NCBI GenBank assembly: GCA_028753945.1
Contig: JAPNXP010000008.1
Coordinates: 4,154,001-4,218,000, forward strand
DNA from: Hexactinellida sp. DTS-2022
Taxonomy: Eukaryota; Porifera; Hexactinellida
Direction of reading: 5' to 3'
DNA length: 64,000 bases
Shown one piece after another: positions 29,828-40,652 of the stretch (the stretch's first letter is position 1; each line of letters starts with the position of its first letter). The position numbers and the translations under genes are program-made. The notes below the pieces were generated by a model. The model did not search any database and had not been told where the DNA came from. It was given only the letters and a program-made list of their open reading frames with translations.

Positions 29828-32800
29828 TTATACTTCAAGTACCCCAGTGAGAGATCGCAGAGACAGTACACTGTACACTGTGTGTCTGTCCTTCATATGG
29901 AGTTTGGACGTGTCCGTGTAGACTAAGTGAGATTTGTTATTGCAGTACAACTAAAATAGAGAAATAAATAGCAGTGATATTTCATACAAACACATTTCTA
30001 TATTATCTACCTTTCCAATGGATAGGATCTCGTTAGGCGCATCGAACAGTAAGAGATCGGGAGTGACGTATAGAGACAGGAGACTGTACAAGTGTCCGTG
30101 TACGTCTACCTGTGCCGTGTAGAGGTACCCAGTGTCGAACTGAGTCTGGTAGTGCTGCTGTACGGTGGACCAGCAGCTGGAGAACTCGTGGATAGCCGTG
30201 AGGGGGTAGGACATGCTGAGAGAGGGCGTGCCAGAGCCTCGGGTCACGGACTCGTAAATGTTCTTAGAGGAGAGAGAGACAGCCCCTGTGTTAAGCTTGT
30301 TGTACGGATCCGGGAAGTGTAGAGTATCGCTGCTAACCACCGTACAGAGGATAGAGCGGCTGGGGAATAGACTGGTGTGGTTGAAAGGCAGAACTCGGTA
30401 GATCTTCCAAGAGCTGAACTCCTGGCGCTTATCTGCTAAATCCACCTGCAAATGATACAGTATACAGTAGAACCTCGTTAGTACGAACACGGTTAATACA
30501 AGCACTATTTCAGTCCCCTTCAAAGCTTATCAATACAAATGATATTGGCTAATACAAATTCCAGATAAGGCGAACGCATTTTTATGGTCCCCTGGTGTTC
30601 GTACTAACGAGGTTACTCACTACTCAATGGATAATATTCCTATGCGGCTAACCATAGTCCATAGCAGGCCCAGCTGTTCAATGCGTGTGGATAGCGAGTT
30701 TAGACAGCTGGGATGCGACAGCTTAACCTCTATGACTATCCTCTGTTGCGGGGAGGGCAGATAGTTATGCAGCACAGGCGCTAGGGTCAGCTCCAGCGGA
30801 GATATCTACACACGAAATAATTCAAATTCAAACATAACAAGGTGCAGTGGATGCCGGTTATAAGCACATCGTCGGGAACTGCACTTAATGTGCTTATAAC
30901 CGACATGTTCTTATAACCGACATAAATTATACAGGGTATATGGCAACCGTTTTCCAACATAGTGTTCTTATAACCGGTGTGCTTATATCCGACATCTACT
31001 GTAATATAATAGCTTACAGTTGTGATTAGAACGTATTTGGATTCCCCATCAGTTTCCTTAACATTGCATCTATAGAGGAAGGTGTTGCTGAATCTCTCAT
31101 TAGCTACGCTCGTCCAATGTGAGTACAGACTCTCCAGCTTAGACACGTGCAAGCTGGGAACTGCTGCTGGGACGAGAGTCTGTTTGTGGACAATTCTGTT
31201 CTTCTCAAGGCTGGAGATCTCTCCTGAACTGTTCTTGTTAGAGATAGAAATTGAGATCAGCTGATCGCAAACTCTCTGGGAAAAGTAGCAAATGCGATTC
31301 GTCTTACTCGCCAATGTGACTCTATAGGAACGAATGTTTATCATTTCATACAAAGTGCTACTTGACTCACTTGTAAATCGAATCGGCTTTGAAGTGGGAC
31401 TTTATATGCATATTCTCACACCTCCAGATGCAGTACATCTTCTCTATCTTCCTAACGAGATACTCTGGGCTAGAAGAGCTGAATACCTTTGCGACACTCT
31501 TGTTGTCATGCTCTATTCTGGCATAGGAGGACTGCTCAGCGGCTATGCGTACACAGAGACTGTTGGCAGATATTTCCGTGCACAGGAACCACCCCGAGAG
31601 CTCCTGTGAGTTTATACTGACTCTGTAGAGAGCGCTGGTATCGAAGTACTGATGCGACGCTAAGCTTACGGGGTAGCAGCCAATGCGCATACACTGCAGC
31701 TCACTAGGGTACGAGAACAGCTGATTATATAGTGCTTTAAGGATTCGATCAGAATGTAATGCTAGAAAATTAGTGTAAAATTTACACCTTAATATACCTT
31801 AAAATACACTGATTCATACGAACACCAGGGGACCGTATAAATTTGTTCATATTCTCCATAAATTCATGATTAACCGGATTCACTTGCATGCATTTGTATA
31901 GGATAGGGGAATTAAACTTTGACCCTTTAACCGATATTCGCCTTATCCGTGTTCCTATTTAATGAAAGTGCCCACCTAACTTTGTATTGGTCCTTACTGT
32001 CGAAGAGGTAGAGCAGGTGCTTGTTGGAAGAAGCCATGCATCCATTGACACCTGCCCTGACAGGGTCTGTGAAGTATAACAAGTTGGGAGTAGTCCTGTT
32101 AGGGTAAATGAAAGAGTTTGTCTCTTCCAGCTTTATTCTGTGGAGATGTACCATGGAGAATGTATTGCTGCCGTCTCGGCAAACTGAGACCCAAGAACTT
32201 TGTATCTAAATGCATTGAAATAAAAAGTTAGTAGTTACTTATAGGCCAACACCATTTCTGATGTAATTTTCACATCAAAAAATTCACATTTGAAAAGCCG
32301 GGGTTTATATTAAAAAGGCCGATATATAGGTAAGCCGCAAATTTAATATTTAGCATTAATAAATTACGCTACAGTAGAAATATAGGTACTAGGTACATAC
32401 CTTATCAATTGTGTCAGGGAATGAATTTCTTCCTTTTATAGAGAAAGAAGCAGCGCTCTGAGCCTACACAGACACTTGTCAATGGGGTGTGAATAGGAGG
32501 CGTATTGTGTACCTGATGCTTTAAGCGAATGTGTCTCCTAAGAGCGCTCTTGTCGGAGAGCCAGGTGTTGCACTGACTACACAGCTGCTTGCTATTCTCT
32601 GTTTTCTATAATTAATTCAGACAATTAAACATACAGTAAACTCCCGTTATAACGAAGTAGTATAGTACTACAAGGAATACCCGCTTATAACGAATTTTTA
32701 GATCTTCACCACACAGTTAAAGTTTTTTGATTTTATTTCGCTTTTAGCTAAGTAAACGAGTGGTCCTTGGACTTCGTTATAATGGGGGGTTTAGGGTATC

Positions 32801-33642
32801 TTATAATGAAGGGTAAAATATGCTGATACCTTTTTAACGCTAACAGGTGTATCTATGGTTTCATTGGCTTTATCGGGTGTTGTGATGACTGGTGTTACTG
32901 TGTGGGTAGAGATGGGATGTTTCCTGGGACGACCGCGCTTCCTGGTAACAGGAAGTGCACCGGAAGTGTTTGTGTTTCGTTTAGATTTTCCTAATAAATG
33001 TATTATTGATCGGTAATATTTCTAGTGTAGAATTCCACAATAAAATTGTAACAAAACTTACTATTTTCAGCTTTCTTCAGAGCTTTAGGCAGTTTCTTGA
33101 TAATTTCTGTATTCCTAATTTCAACTACTTTATTTCTATGAGAAAATATCAATTGTAAATTACAAAATACATACTAAAAAGTTACCAAAGGTAGCTAATA
33201 ATAACTTTAGTTTGGAACATATTTATCAAATAACTCACGAGTATAGTTCATCATCACAAGCTCTCTCTGTTGCCATCGTGTAAGATTCCGTGTTCGGTTT
33301 GCCTGAAAAGTAGTTTCAAGATAATACACAACAAATAAATAAATATTGTAATGGCTGCTAACTTGTAACATCTGAGACAGACTCCCCATCTGAGTAGCTA
33401 CTGCTGGATAGATTCAGAATTTCCGGTAAGTTCAAGAACACGCCCATTGTCTCTGCCCCGAACAGAGGAGGCATTCCTTCTGGGCACAGCTCTATTTCCG
33501 ACACAAATATACCATCTCTCAGTGGCGCCGTACCTTTTGTAGGACTAGATTCCTGCTTATAGTGACGGGGGAAAGAAGTGTGGGGGTAGTTATAAGGGTA
33601 GATTTCCACAGAGCTATCTTGATAGTGCTGTGGAAACGACAT
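29828..33642 (-). CDS. AT-hook / single C2H2 zinc-finger nuclear protein, unrecognised
   Basis: Twelve exons, 757 residues: 33363-33642, 33239-33302, 33062-33135, 32830-32990, 32513-32605, 32401-32463, 31981-32205, 31422-31720, 31018-31321, 30653-30805, 30011-30445, 29828-29950. All phases join. Residues 157-164 (KRGRPRKH) are an AT-hook. One C2H2 finger follows (C202, C205, H218, H223). The last 500 residues are a mixed strand/helix region I cannot assign. Three donors are GTTAGC or GTTAGG rather than GTAAG. AT-hook plus finger implies DNA binding in the nucleus. Introns hold elements of families A, B and D. Confidence 0.72.
30465..30616. mobile_element. Family A TIR element
   Basis: CAGTAGAACCTCGTTAGTAC to GTGTTCGTACTAACGAGGTT, about 152 bp, in an intron of the AT-hook gene; the arms are nearly perfect inverted copies for over 25 bp. 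Confidence 0.8.
30845..31001. mobile_element. Family B TIR element
   Basis: CAGTGGATGCCGGTTATAAG to CCGACATCTACTG, 157 bp, in an intron of the AT-hook gene. It ends 15 bp from the exon's splice donor at 31017. Confidence 0.8.
31808..31965. mobile_element. Family A variant
   Basis: Carries CGAACACCAGGGGACCGT, GATTAACCGGATTCACTTGC and TTCGCCTTATCCGTGTTCCT in an intron of the AT-hook gene. Confidence 0.65.
32634..32817. mobile_element. Family D TIR element
   Basis: Begins CAGTAAACTCCCGTTATAAC and has CGCTTATAACGAATTT and GACTTCGTTATAATGGGGG internally. It fills most of the intron 32606-32829. Same family as 42479. Confidence 0.7.
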
Positions 33643-33666
33643 TGCTATTTAGGCTAAGAACATTAA

Positions 33667-33779
33667 TTAACTCCCGTTATAATAAATGCTCTAAATATAT
33701 TTGTAGGAGTAAAGGTTGTTTGCCATTGAATGTCTATCAGGGAAACATTTGAATTTAATGGTCGCGATTATAACAAGGT
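33667..33779. mobile_element. Family D relic
   Basis: Starts CTCCCGTTATAATAAATG and ends GCGATTATAACAAGG; directly abuts the family B copy that follows. Confidence 0.5.
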
Positions 33780-33936
33780 ATAGTGGATGCCGGTTATAAG
33801 CACATCGTCGGGAAGACGGGAACTGCATTTGATGTGCTTATAACCGGCATGTTCTTATAACCGACATAAATTAAATAGGGTATATGGCAACCGTTTTCCA
33901 ACATAGTATTCTTATATCCGATATGTTCTTATAAGT
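33780..33936. mobile_element. Family B TIR element, truncated
   Basis: Begins TAGTGGATGCCGGTTATAAG and contains a small internal duplication (TCGGGAAGACGGGAACTGC). The 3' end is lost at CCGATATGTTCTTATAAG. Confidence 0.7.
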
Positions 33937-33947
33937 TGAACTAGGGC

Positions 33948-34050
33948 TGAAACGAATATACCGAGAATATTCGAATATTCGTTCGAAATGTTTGAACGAA
34001 TATTCGTTCGTTTTCAAACTAATATTCGTTTGGACGAAGAATATACTAAA
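33948..34050. repeat. hAT-like element end rich in CGAATATTCG
   Basis: TAGGGCTGAAACGAATAT with repeated ATATTCGTTCG blocks is the kind of terminus seen on hAT elements. Only one end is recognisable before the tandem arrays. Confidence 0.45.
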
Positions 34051-34154
34051 ACGGATATTCGTTAACTACTTTTGGACAACAACATGATATTTGTTTAGAT
34101 TGGAGTGATCGACTGATCGTCAATATAAATACCTACCTAACTAGCTGATTTTAT

Positions 34155-35370
34155 AACATGTTACGTTTGTAACATGTTACGTTTGTAACATGTTATGTTT
34201 GTAACATGTTACGTTTGTAACATGTTATGTTTGTAACATGTTACGTTTGTAACATGTTACGTTTGTAACATGTTACGTTTGTAACATGTTACGTTTGTAA
34301 CATGTTACGTTTGTAACATGTTATGTTTGTAACATGTTATGTTTGTAACATGTTACGTTTGTAACATGTTATGTTTGTAACATGTTATGTTTGTAACATG
34401 TTACGTTTGTAACATGTTACGTTTGTAACATGTTATGTTTGTAACATGTTATGTTTGTAACATGTTACGTTTGTAACATGTTATGTTTGTAACATGTTAT
34501 GTTTGTAACATGTTATGTTTGTAACATGTTATGTTTGTAACATGTTATGTTTGTAACATGTTACGTTTGTAACATGTTATGTTTGTAACATGTTATGTTT
34601 GTAACATGTTACGTTTGTAACATGTTACGTTTGTAACATGTTATGTTTGTAACATGTTATGTTTGTAACATGTTACGTTTGTAACATGTTATGTTTGTAA
34701 CATGTTATGTTTGTAACATGTTATGTTTGTAACATGTTATGTTTGTAACATGTTACGTTTGTAACATGTTATGTTTGTAACATGTTATGTTTGTAACATG
34801 TTATGTTTGTAACATGTTACGTTTGTAACATGTTATGTTTGTAACATGTTATGTTTGTAACATGTTACGTTTGTAACATGTTATGTTTGTAACATGTTAT
34901 GTTTGTAACATGTTATGTTTGTAACATGTTATGTTTGTAACATGTTATGTTTGTAACATGTTACGTTTGTAACATGTTACGTTTGTAACATGTTATGTTT
35001 GTAACATGTTATGTTTGTAACATGTTATGTTTGTAACATGTTACGTTTGTAACATGTTATGTTTGTAACATGTTATGTTTGTAACATGTTACGTTTGTAA
35101 CATGTTATGTTTGTAACATGTTATGTTTGTAACATGTTATGTTTGTAACATGTTACGTTTATAACATGTTATGTTTGTAACATGTTATGTTTGTAACATG
35201 CTACGTTTGTAACATGTTACGTTTGTAACATGTTATGTTTGTAACATGTTACGTTTATAACATGTTATGTTTGTAACATGTTATGTTTGTAACATGCTAC
35301 GTTTGTAACATGTTACGTTTGTAACATGTTACGTTTATAACATGTTATGTTTGTAACATGTTATGTTTGT
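34155..35370. repeat. 76-copy array of a 16 bp unit
   Basis: The unit is AACATGTTACGTTTGT or AACATGTTATGTTTGT. The span of 1216 bp is exactly 76 x 16, with no length change. Almost all variation is one C/T site that makes or destroys a CpG. Near the right end a few units also show TTTAT for TTTGT and ATGCTA for ATGTTA. There is no spacer between units. Confidence 0.97.
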
Positions 35371-36047
35371 CCTTGAATTGGATTTCTTACTCTTGAATTG
35401 GATTTCTTGTTCTTGAGATTGGATTTCTTGTTCTTGAAATTGGATTTCTTGTTCTTGAATTGGATTTCTTGTTCTTGAGATTGGATTTCTTACTCTTGAG
35501 ATTGGATTTCTTGTTCTTGAAATTGGATTTCTTGTTCTTGAAATGGATTTCTTACTCTTGAAATTGGATTTCTTGTTCTTGAATTGGATTTCTTGTTCTT
35601 GAAATTGGATTTCTTGTTCTTGAGATTGGATTTCTTGTTCTTTAATTGGATTTCTTACTCTTGAGATTGGATTTCTTACTCTTGAAATTGGATTTCTTGT
35701 TCTTGAATTGGATTTCTTGTTCTTGAATTGGATTTCTTACTCTTGAGATTGGATTTCTTACTCTTGAAATTGGATTTCTTGTTCTTGAATTGGATTTCTT
35801 GTTCTTGAATTGGATTTCTTGTTCTTGAATTGGATTTCTTGTTCTTGAATTGGATTTCTTGTTCTTGAATTGGATTTCTTACTCTTGAGATTGGATTTCT
35901 TACTCTTGAAATTGGATTTCTTGTTCTTGAATTGGATTTCTTGTTCTTGAATTGGATTTCTTGTTCTTGAATTGGATTTCTTGTTCTTGAATTGGATTTC
36001 TTACTCTTGAATTGAATTTCTTACTCTTGAATTGAATTTCTTACCCT
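35371..36047. repeat. Array of a 20-21 bp unit, TTGGATTTCTTGTTCTTGAA
   Basis: About 33 copies that start immediately after the last 16 bp unit. Units differ by GTTC or ACTC and by AATT, AAATT or AGATT. The two arrays share no sequence. Confidence 0.93.
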
Positions 36048-36378
36048 ATCTATAGTCAGTATAGTGTTCTTGAAGGTAACTTGTCAATCGTTCGTTTGGT
36101 CAAAGTAGTTTTAGAAATTTGTTATGAGAGTTTGGTTTCTATTACTTCCTTAGGAACAGTTCCTTTGCTTTGGAATTTATTTTTCTTGCCTTTCTTAACT
36201 TAGTTCTGGTATCTCACTTGTTAAAAATCTCTGTTTTTGGAACTTTATTTGGATCTAATATAGGTGTTATAAGTGTGTCGCATACTATGTGCTAATAATG
36301 CCACTTCACAACGTTAGTATATTGTTCTATAAATATAACTAGATTAATCTGTGAGTTATGCGCCTGTTTTAGCAGCTA

Positions 36379-37281
36379 ATGTCCGCTAAGTCCAGTCCTG
36401 CGTTTACTCAGACCTCGTATGGCAAGGCGGAGGTCGGTCTGCTGTACGTGCACAGACACGACAAGTACCACCACAGTGTCAGCGACTTCAAGGTAACCGT
36501 GAGCCTAACTTTATCCACTCACATCGACTACACTCACGGAGACAACTCGGACATCGTAAGCACTGATACCACCAAGAACACAGTGTACCTTCTGGCCCAC
36601 AGAAACCCCGGAGCCCTCGAGTCCCCCGAGAGATTTGGTATTCTCGTGTGCACACACTTCCTCACTACCTACCAGCATGTGACTAACTGTGAGGTGTACG
36701 TAGAGGCCAACAGCTGGAAACGCGCTGTTGTGCACGGCAAGGAGCATTCGCACGCGTTCATAGGAGACCCGAGCGTGACCCGACTGACTACAGCCAGTAA
36801 GGCGAGGGGACAAGCGTTCAGAGTAACTTCTGGGTTCAAAGACCTCAAACTGCTGAAGACCACTCAGTCCGGATTTGAGGGTTTCATCAGAGACGAGTTC
36901 ACTTCTCTTCCGGACACGCGGGACAGAGTACTGGCGACCTCTGCCGCGCTCAAGTACGAATTCGGCTCTATTGAGTCAGTGGACTTTAATTCTGTGTGGG
37001 AGCAGACATACACAGCGGTGGTAGAGACATTCTCGGGGCCGCCGGACACCGGGACATACAGCTCCTCCATACAGCACACGATGTACCTAGCGGACAAGCG
37101 GATATTGGAGGAACACAAGGAGATAGAGACTGTAGAGATGCACATGCCCAATCTGCACTTCTTCTTATACGACCTGGAGAAGATAGGGGTACAGGGTAAC
37201 GACTCTACGTTCCACCCCGCCCCTCTCCCATACGGACACGTTAGGTGTAAGCTGGGACGGAGCGTGTTAGCCAAGTTGTAA
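36379..37281 (+). CDS. UOX: Urate oxidase (uricase)
   Basis: Intronless, 300 residues, full family length. SYGKAEVGLL at the start, DYTHGDNSDIVSTDTTKNTV (with the catalytic Thr region), SGFKDLKLLKTTQSGFEGFI, DEFTSLPDTRDR and the late PNLHFFLYDLEKIG block all match animal uricases. The enzyme oxidises urate to 5-hydroxyisourate, the first step of uricolysis, using no cofactor. The C-terminus is AKL, an accepted variant of the type 1 peroxisomal signal, so peroxisomal location is predicted. It lies directly downstream of the two tandem arrays. Confidence 0.96.
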   Translation: MSAKSSPAFTQTSYGKAEVGLLYVHRHDKYHHSVSDFKVTVSLTLSTHIDYTHGDNSDIVSTDTTKNTVYLLAHRNPGALESPERFGILVCTHFLTTYQHVTNCEVYVEANSWKRAVVHGKEHSHAFIGDPSVTRLTTASKARGQAFRVTSGFKDLKLLKTTQSGFEGFIRDEFTSLPDTRDRVLATSAALKYEFGSIESVDFNSVWEQTYTAVVETFSGPPDTGTYSSSIQHTMYLADKRILEEHKEIETVEMHMPNLHFFLYDLEKIGVQGNDSTFHPAPLPYGHVRCKLGRSVLAKL

Positions 37282-37644
37282 CATATAATAACGGGCTTTT
37301 GTGATTTATTAAGGAGTGATATCGATTGCTTTTACTGTTATATTGTGTATAATATTCGTACTGATCCACCGATATTAATTATTCGAAGAAAATATACCTT
37401 CAATATGTTTGGGGCATTGGTATGTCACAGCTGTAAATTTGAAAAGTTTGAAAAATAAATTTGAATATCATTCGTACTCTAATACTTTAGGGCTGACTTA
37501 TATCGGTTAACACCTTTTCAATATATAAACCGGGGTTCGCAAAAGTTAATTTTTGACCTTGCCAGTGCCTGAGAATACATAGAAAAGGTGTTAGCCGATA
37601 AATAACTAATTGCCACACTTTCGGGTTAGCTATAGTTAGTACGA
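37282..37644. other. Spacer between uricase and PSMA2
   Basis: AT-rich. It contains one 100 bp foldback (37501-37600); nothing else is recognisable. Confidence 0.5.
37501..37600. mobile_element. 100 bp foldback MITE
   Basis: TATCGGTTAACACCTTTTCA at 37501-37520 is matched at 18 of 20 positions by the inverted copy at 37581-37600, around a short spacer containing AACCGGGGTTCGC. Confidence 0.7.
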
Positions 37645-39395
37645 ATGTCTGAGAGATACAACTTCTCAATAACTACATTCAGGTAGGCTGTGCTCACAGA
37701 GCTATTATGTGCATATATTATAATTACGTGCTCTACAGCCCCTCTGGGAAGTTGATGCAGATTGAGTATGCACTGATGGCAGTGGAGGCAGGAGCTCCCT
37801 CAGTCGGGATAAAAGGTAATCTTATATATATATTAAGCTACTCGGTTGTTAGGTGACTGTACTTATCTAATTAAATACAGTAAACTTCATTAGTACGAAC
37901 ACCAGGGGACTGTAAAAATACGTTCGCCTTATCCGAAATTCTTATTAACCAGTGTCATTTATATTTCAAAGGCTTTGACTGAAATAGTGTTCGTACTAAC
38001 TAACGAGGTTCCACTATACTTACTTGCTATGTGACATTACTTATAATCTGTAGCGAGTAATGGTGTTGTGATTGCAGCTGAGAAAAAGCACAAATCTATC
38101 CTATCAGATGAGTCTAGTGTATCCAAGGTAAGTGCTAACAGTATTATAGTTAATCTTATACACTGTTGTTAACCCAACCCTCTATAGGTTGAGCTTATCA
38201 ATAACTTTACAGGATTCGTGTACAGTGGAATGGGACCAGATTACAGGTAGGGAGATAGCTAGTTATACACTAGCTTAACAGCTGTTGTAGACTGCTGGTC
38301 TCTAAGGCGCGTAAGATAGCAGAGCAGTACTACCTGATATACCACGAGCCGATACCCACCCCTAGACTGGTGCAGCAACTGGGGTTCACTATGCAGCAGT
38401 ACTCGCACTCGAGGTACTGTGGTGTCGGTTATAAGAACATCGTAGGGAACTGCATATAATGTTCTTATAACCGGCATGTTCTTATAACCGGCATGTTTTC
38501 ATAACCAACATGTTTTCATAACCAACATGTTTTCATAACCGGCATAAATTATATAAGGGTATATGGCAACCGTTTTCCAGTAGAATGTTCTTATAACCGG
38601 TGTTCTTATATCCGGTATATACTATACTGCAGTATAATATTAACTGATTTATGTGTGTAATACTGTTATATAGACAGGTGAGACCTTTCGGAGTTTCAAT
38701 CCTAATAGCTGGATGGAACGAAGGCAGACCGTATCTCTTCCAATGTGACCCTTCGGTAAGGAGTGTTCCTAATAATCGTCAGTTATTATTATGGCATGAC
38801 CACATGTTAATTAGTTAAAATGACCTGGTTTACTATATTATATGTCAATGTTATACCAGAGTTATGTGTGCTATTTAGGGCGCCTACTTTCCATGGAAAG
38901 CAACTGCTCTGGGGAAGAACTATATCAACGGGAAAACATTTTTGGAGAAAAGGTATGTGACTATTTTTAGTAAAAGCGTAAGTAGAATTTTTGATTATTT
39001 TCTGTCTCCGTAGATACAACGATGAGCTCGAATTAGAGGACGCGATACACAATGCCATTCTGACATTAAAGGTATATTTGAATACAGGCGAAATCTGGTT
39101 TTTCTAACTAACTATTTTTCGAAATGTGTAAGAAATTCCAATTTTGTTTTATTTTCTATCGGTTTACTCTAACTATCGGATTTTTCTTACTATATTTCTA
39201 TGTAAAGAATTGGTTAGAAAAACCGGTTTCCACTGTATTTGTGTGTAAGAAATGCTTGATTGGACTGTGTGCCTGTAGGAGAGTTTTGATGGAAAGATGA
39301 CTGAGTACAACATCGAAATTGGCATCAGCAACAAGGACGGATTCAGGAAGCTGCCTCCCGAGGAAATTAAGGACTACCTCTCTGCCATTTTGTAG
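37645..39395 (+). CDS. PSMA2: 20S proteasome subunit alpha type-2
   Basis: Nine exons, 233 residues (human 234): 37645-37682, 37739-37815, 38054-38127, 38188-38246, 38291-38413, 38674-38755, 38879-38952, 39014-39071, 39279-39395. The alpha-subunit N-terminal signature [12 protein letters not shown] is intact, then [47 protein letters not shown] and [19 protein letters not shown] as in PSMA2. It forms part of the outer ring of the core particle that gates substrate entry. I chose acceptor 38053 because a closer AG at 38071-38072 would drop the conserved NGVVIA. Three introns each hold a different TIR element (families A, B, C). Confidence 0.97.
37878..38018. mobile_element. Family A TIR element in PSMA2 intron 2
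   Basis: CAGTAAACTTCATTAGTACG to TAACGAGGTTCCACTATA, about 141 bp of the 238 bp intron. Confidence 0.75.
38417..38629. mobile_element. Family B TIR element at the PSMA2 intron 5 donor
   Basis: Starts CTGTGGTGTCGGTTATAAG immediately after TA at 38415-38416 and ends CCGGTATATACTATACTG. The splice donor GT is 38414-38415, so its T belongs to the TA flank. Three extra copies of a 19-20 bp block (CATGTTTTCATAACCAA type) enlarge it to 213 bp. Confidence 0.75.
39085..39235. mobile_element. Family C TIR element in PSMA2 intron 8
   Basis: CAGGCGAAATCTGGTTTTTC to AAAACCGGTTTCCACTG, 151 bp of a 207 bp intron. Confidence 0.8.
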
Positions 39396-39518
39396 CAGAG
39401 CTTATCTGTGGACTGTAGTGTATTGTTGAGATGTAGAATAGAGTCACATTCATAGTTATACTTGTCATAATTGCTTGGGAATTCTATAAAACATTACCAT
39501 AGTCTCCATATTAGAACA

Positions 39519-40133
39519 ATGGCTAGCTCAACAACAGAGAAAGATAATATTAGCTCTAACGAGGCGACTCTCAGTGCCTTGTCCAAGTCCTATCTCGAAA
39601 TTATAAAGACTATAGGCGAGGACCCCAACAGAGAGGGGCTGCTAAAAACGCCGGCCCGAGCCGCTAAGGCATTCCAGTTCTTCACACACGGATACAACGA
39701 GAGCTTGCAGTCCGTAGTTAACGACGCTGTGTTCTCTATCGAGGACACGCAGATGGTTATACTTAAGGACGTGGAGATATTCTCTCTGTGCGAGCACCAT
39801 TTGGTGCCCTTCTTTGGGAAGGTTTCTGTCGGGTATCTGCCAAATAAGAAGGTGCTGGGCCTGAGTAAACTGGCGCGCATAATCGAGATATTCAGTCGGA
39901 GACTGCAGATACAGGAACAGCTGACTAAGCAGATTGCCGACGCGGTTGTGGAGGCGATTCAGCCGGCCGGGGTTGGTGTTGTTATCGAGGCTAAGCACAT
40001 GTGTATGCTTATGCGGGGAGTGGAGAAGGTGAGCAGCAACGCACTCACCAGTATGATGCTGGGAGAGTTCAGAGAGAACTCAAAGACAAGGGACGAGTTC
40101 CTAACTCTTATCTCACGCAACCAAAGGTTGTGA
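39519..40133 (+). CDS. GCH1: GTP cyclohydrolase I
   Basis: Intronless, 204 residues from ATG 39519 (MASSTTEKD). Family blocks run in order: [40 protein letters not shown] (zinc-binding Cys and His), [20 protein letters not shown], and [12 protein letters not shown] with the second zinc cysteine. The enzyme converts GTP to 7,8-dihydroneopterin triphosphate, the first step toward tetrahydrobiopterin. The stop lies in SRNQRL, as in animal GCH1. Only 123 bp separate it from the PSMA2 stop, so its promoter must be short or lie inside the PSMA2 3' end. Confidence 0.96.
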   Translation: MASSTTEKDNISSNEATLSALSKSYLEIIKTIGEDPNREGLLKTPARAAKAFQFFTHGYNESLQSVVNDAVFSIEDTQMVILKDVEIFSLCEHHLVPFFGKVSVGYLPNKKVLGLSKLARIIEIFSRRLQIQEQLTKQIADAVVEAIQPAGVGVVIEAKHMCMLMRGVEKVSSNALTSMMLGEFRENSKTRDEFLTLISRNQRL

Positions 40134-40652
40134 TTATTATATACACAAATGGTTATGCTCACTAGGTGACACTCTCTTATTAGTTAATTGTATTATACTA
40201 GAGCTCTTTCAATTCATACTCATCTATACTATGTACTCAATTGAACTGACAGTTAATTAAATATACGCTTTACGTTGCTTGTATTATATGCTGAAGGAAT
40301 TACAGAAATATTCCTGTTGGTAGCTTAAACAGCTGTGACACCTGTGATACAGTTTGAATAATCTTAGATTACCTTAATGCAATGCTGTATGACAATCTTA
40401 AGACAGATATTCAAATAGGATATTTGAAGCTCTAAGAGGAGCGAGAGTCTATATAGATTCTCGCTATAGACAACGAGCTGACATAATTAATGTCTGAAAA
40501 AACGCACTGCCAAACTTCCTGGCACGTGTCACCTGTTTCAGACTAAATTAACTTAGCAGTTATTACCCATCTGTTAATTAATGATTGTTTTGCTTATATA
40601 ATTAAATTCTGTTTTATAACTCTATTTCTGCCGCTAGCAACTAATTAGTAGC
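40134..40652. other. Spacer between GCH1 and the KH-domain gene
   Basis: No gene. A near-palindrome of 26 bp, AGCGAGAGTCTATATAGATT with its CTCGCT closing arm, lies at about 40440-40465, some 190 bp upstream of the next start codon. Confidence 0.5.

Noticed and set aside
34155..36047. Tandem arrays considered as a CRISPR array
   Set aside because: Units are contiguous with no unique spacers, and the DNA is from an intron-bearing eukaryote.
38072..38127. A later acceptor for PSMA2 exon 3 just before GAGAAAAAGCAC
   Set aside because: It would delete NGVVIA, conserved in alpha2; acceptor 38053 keeps it in frame.
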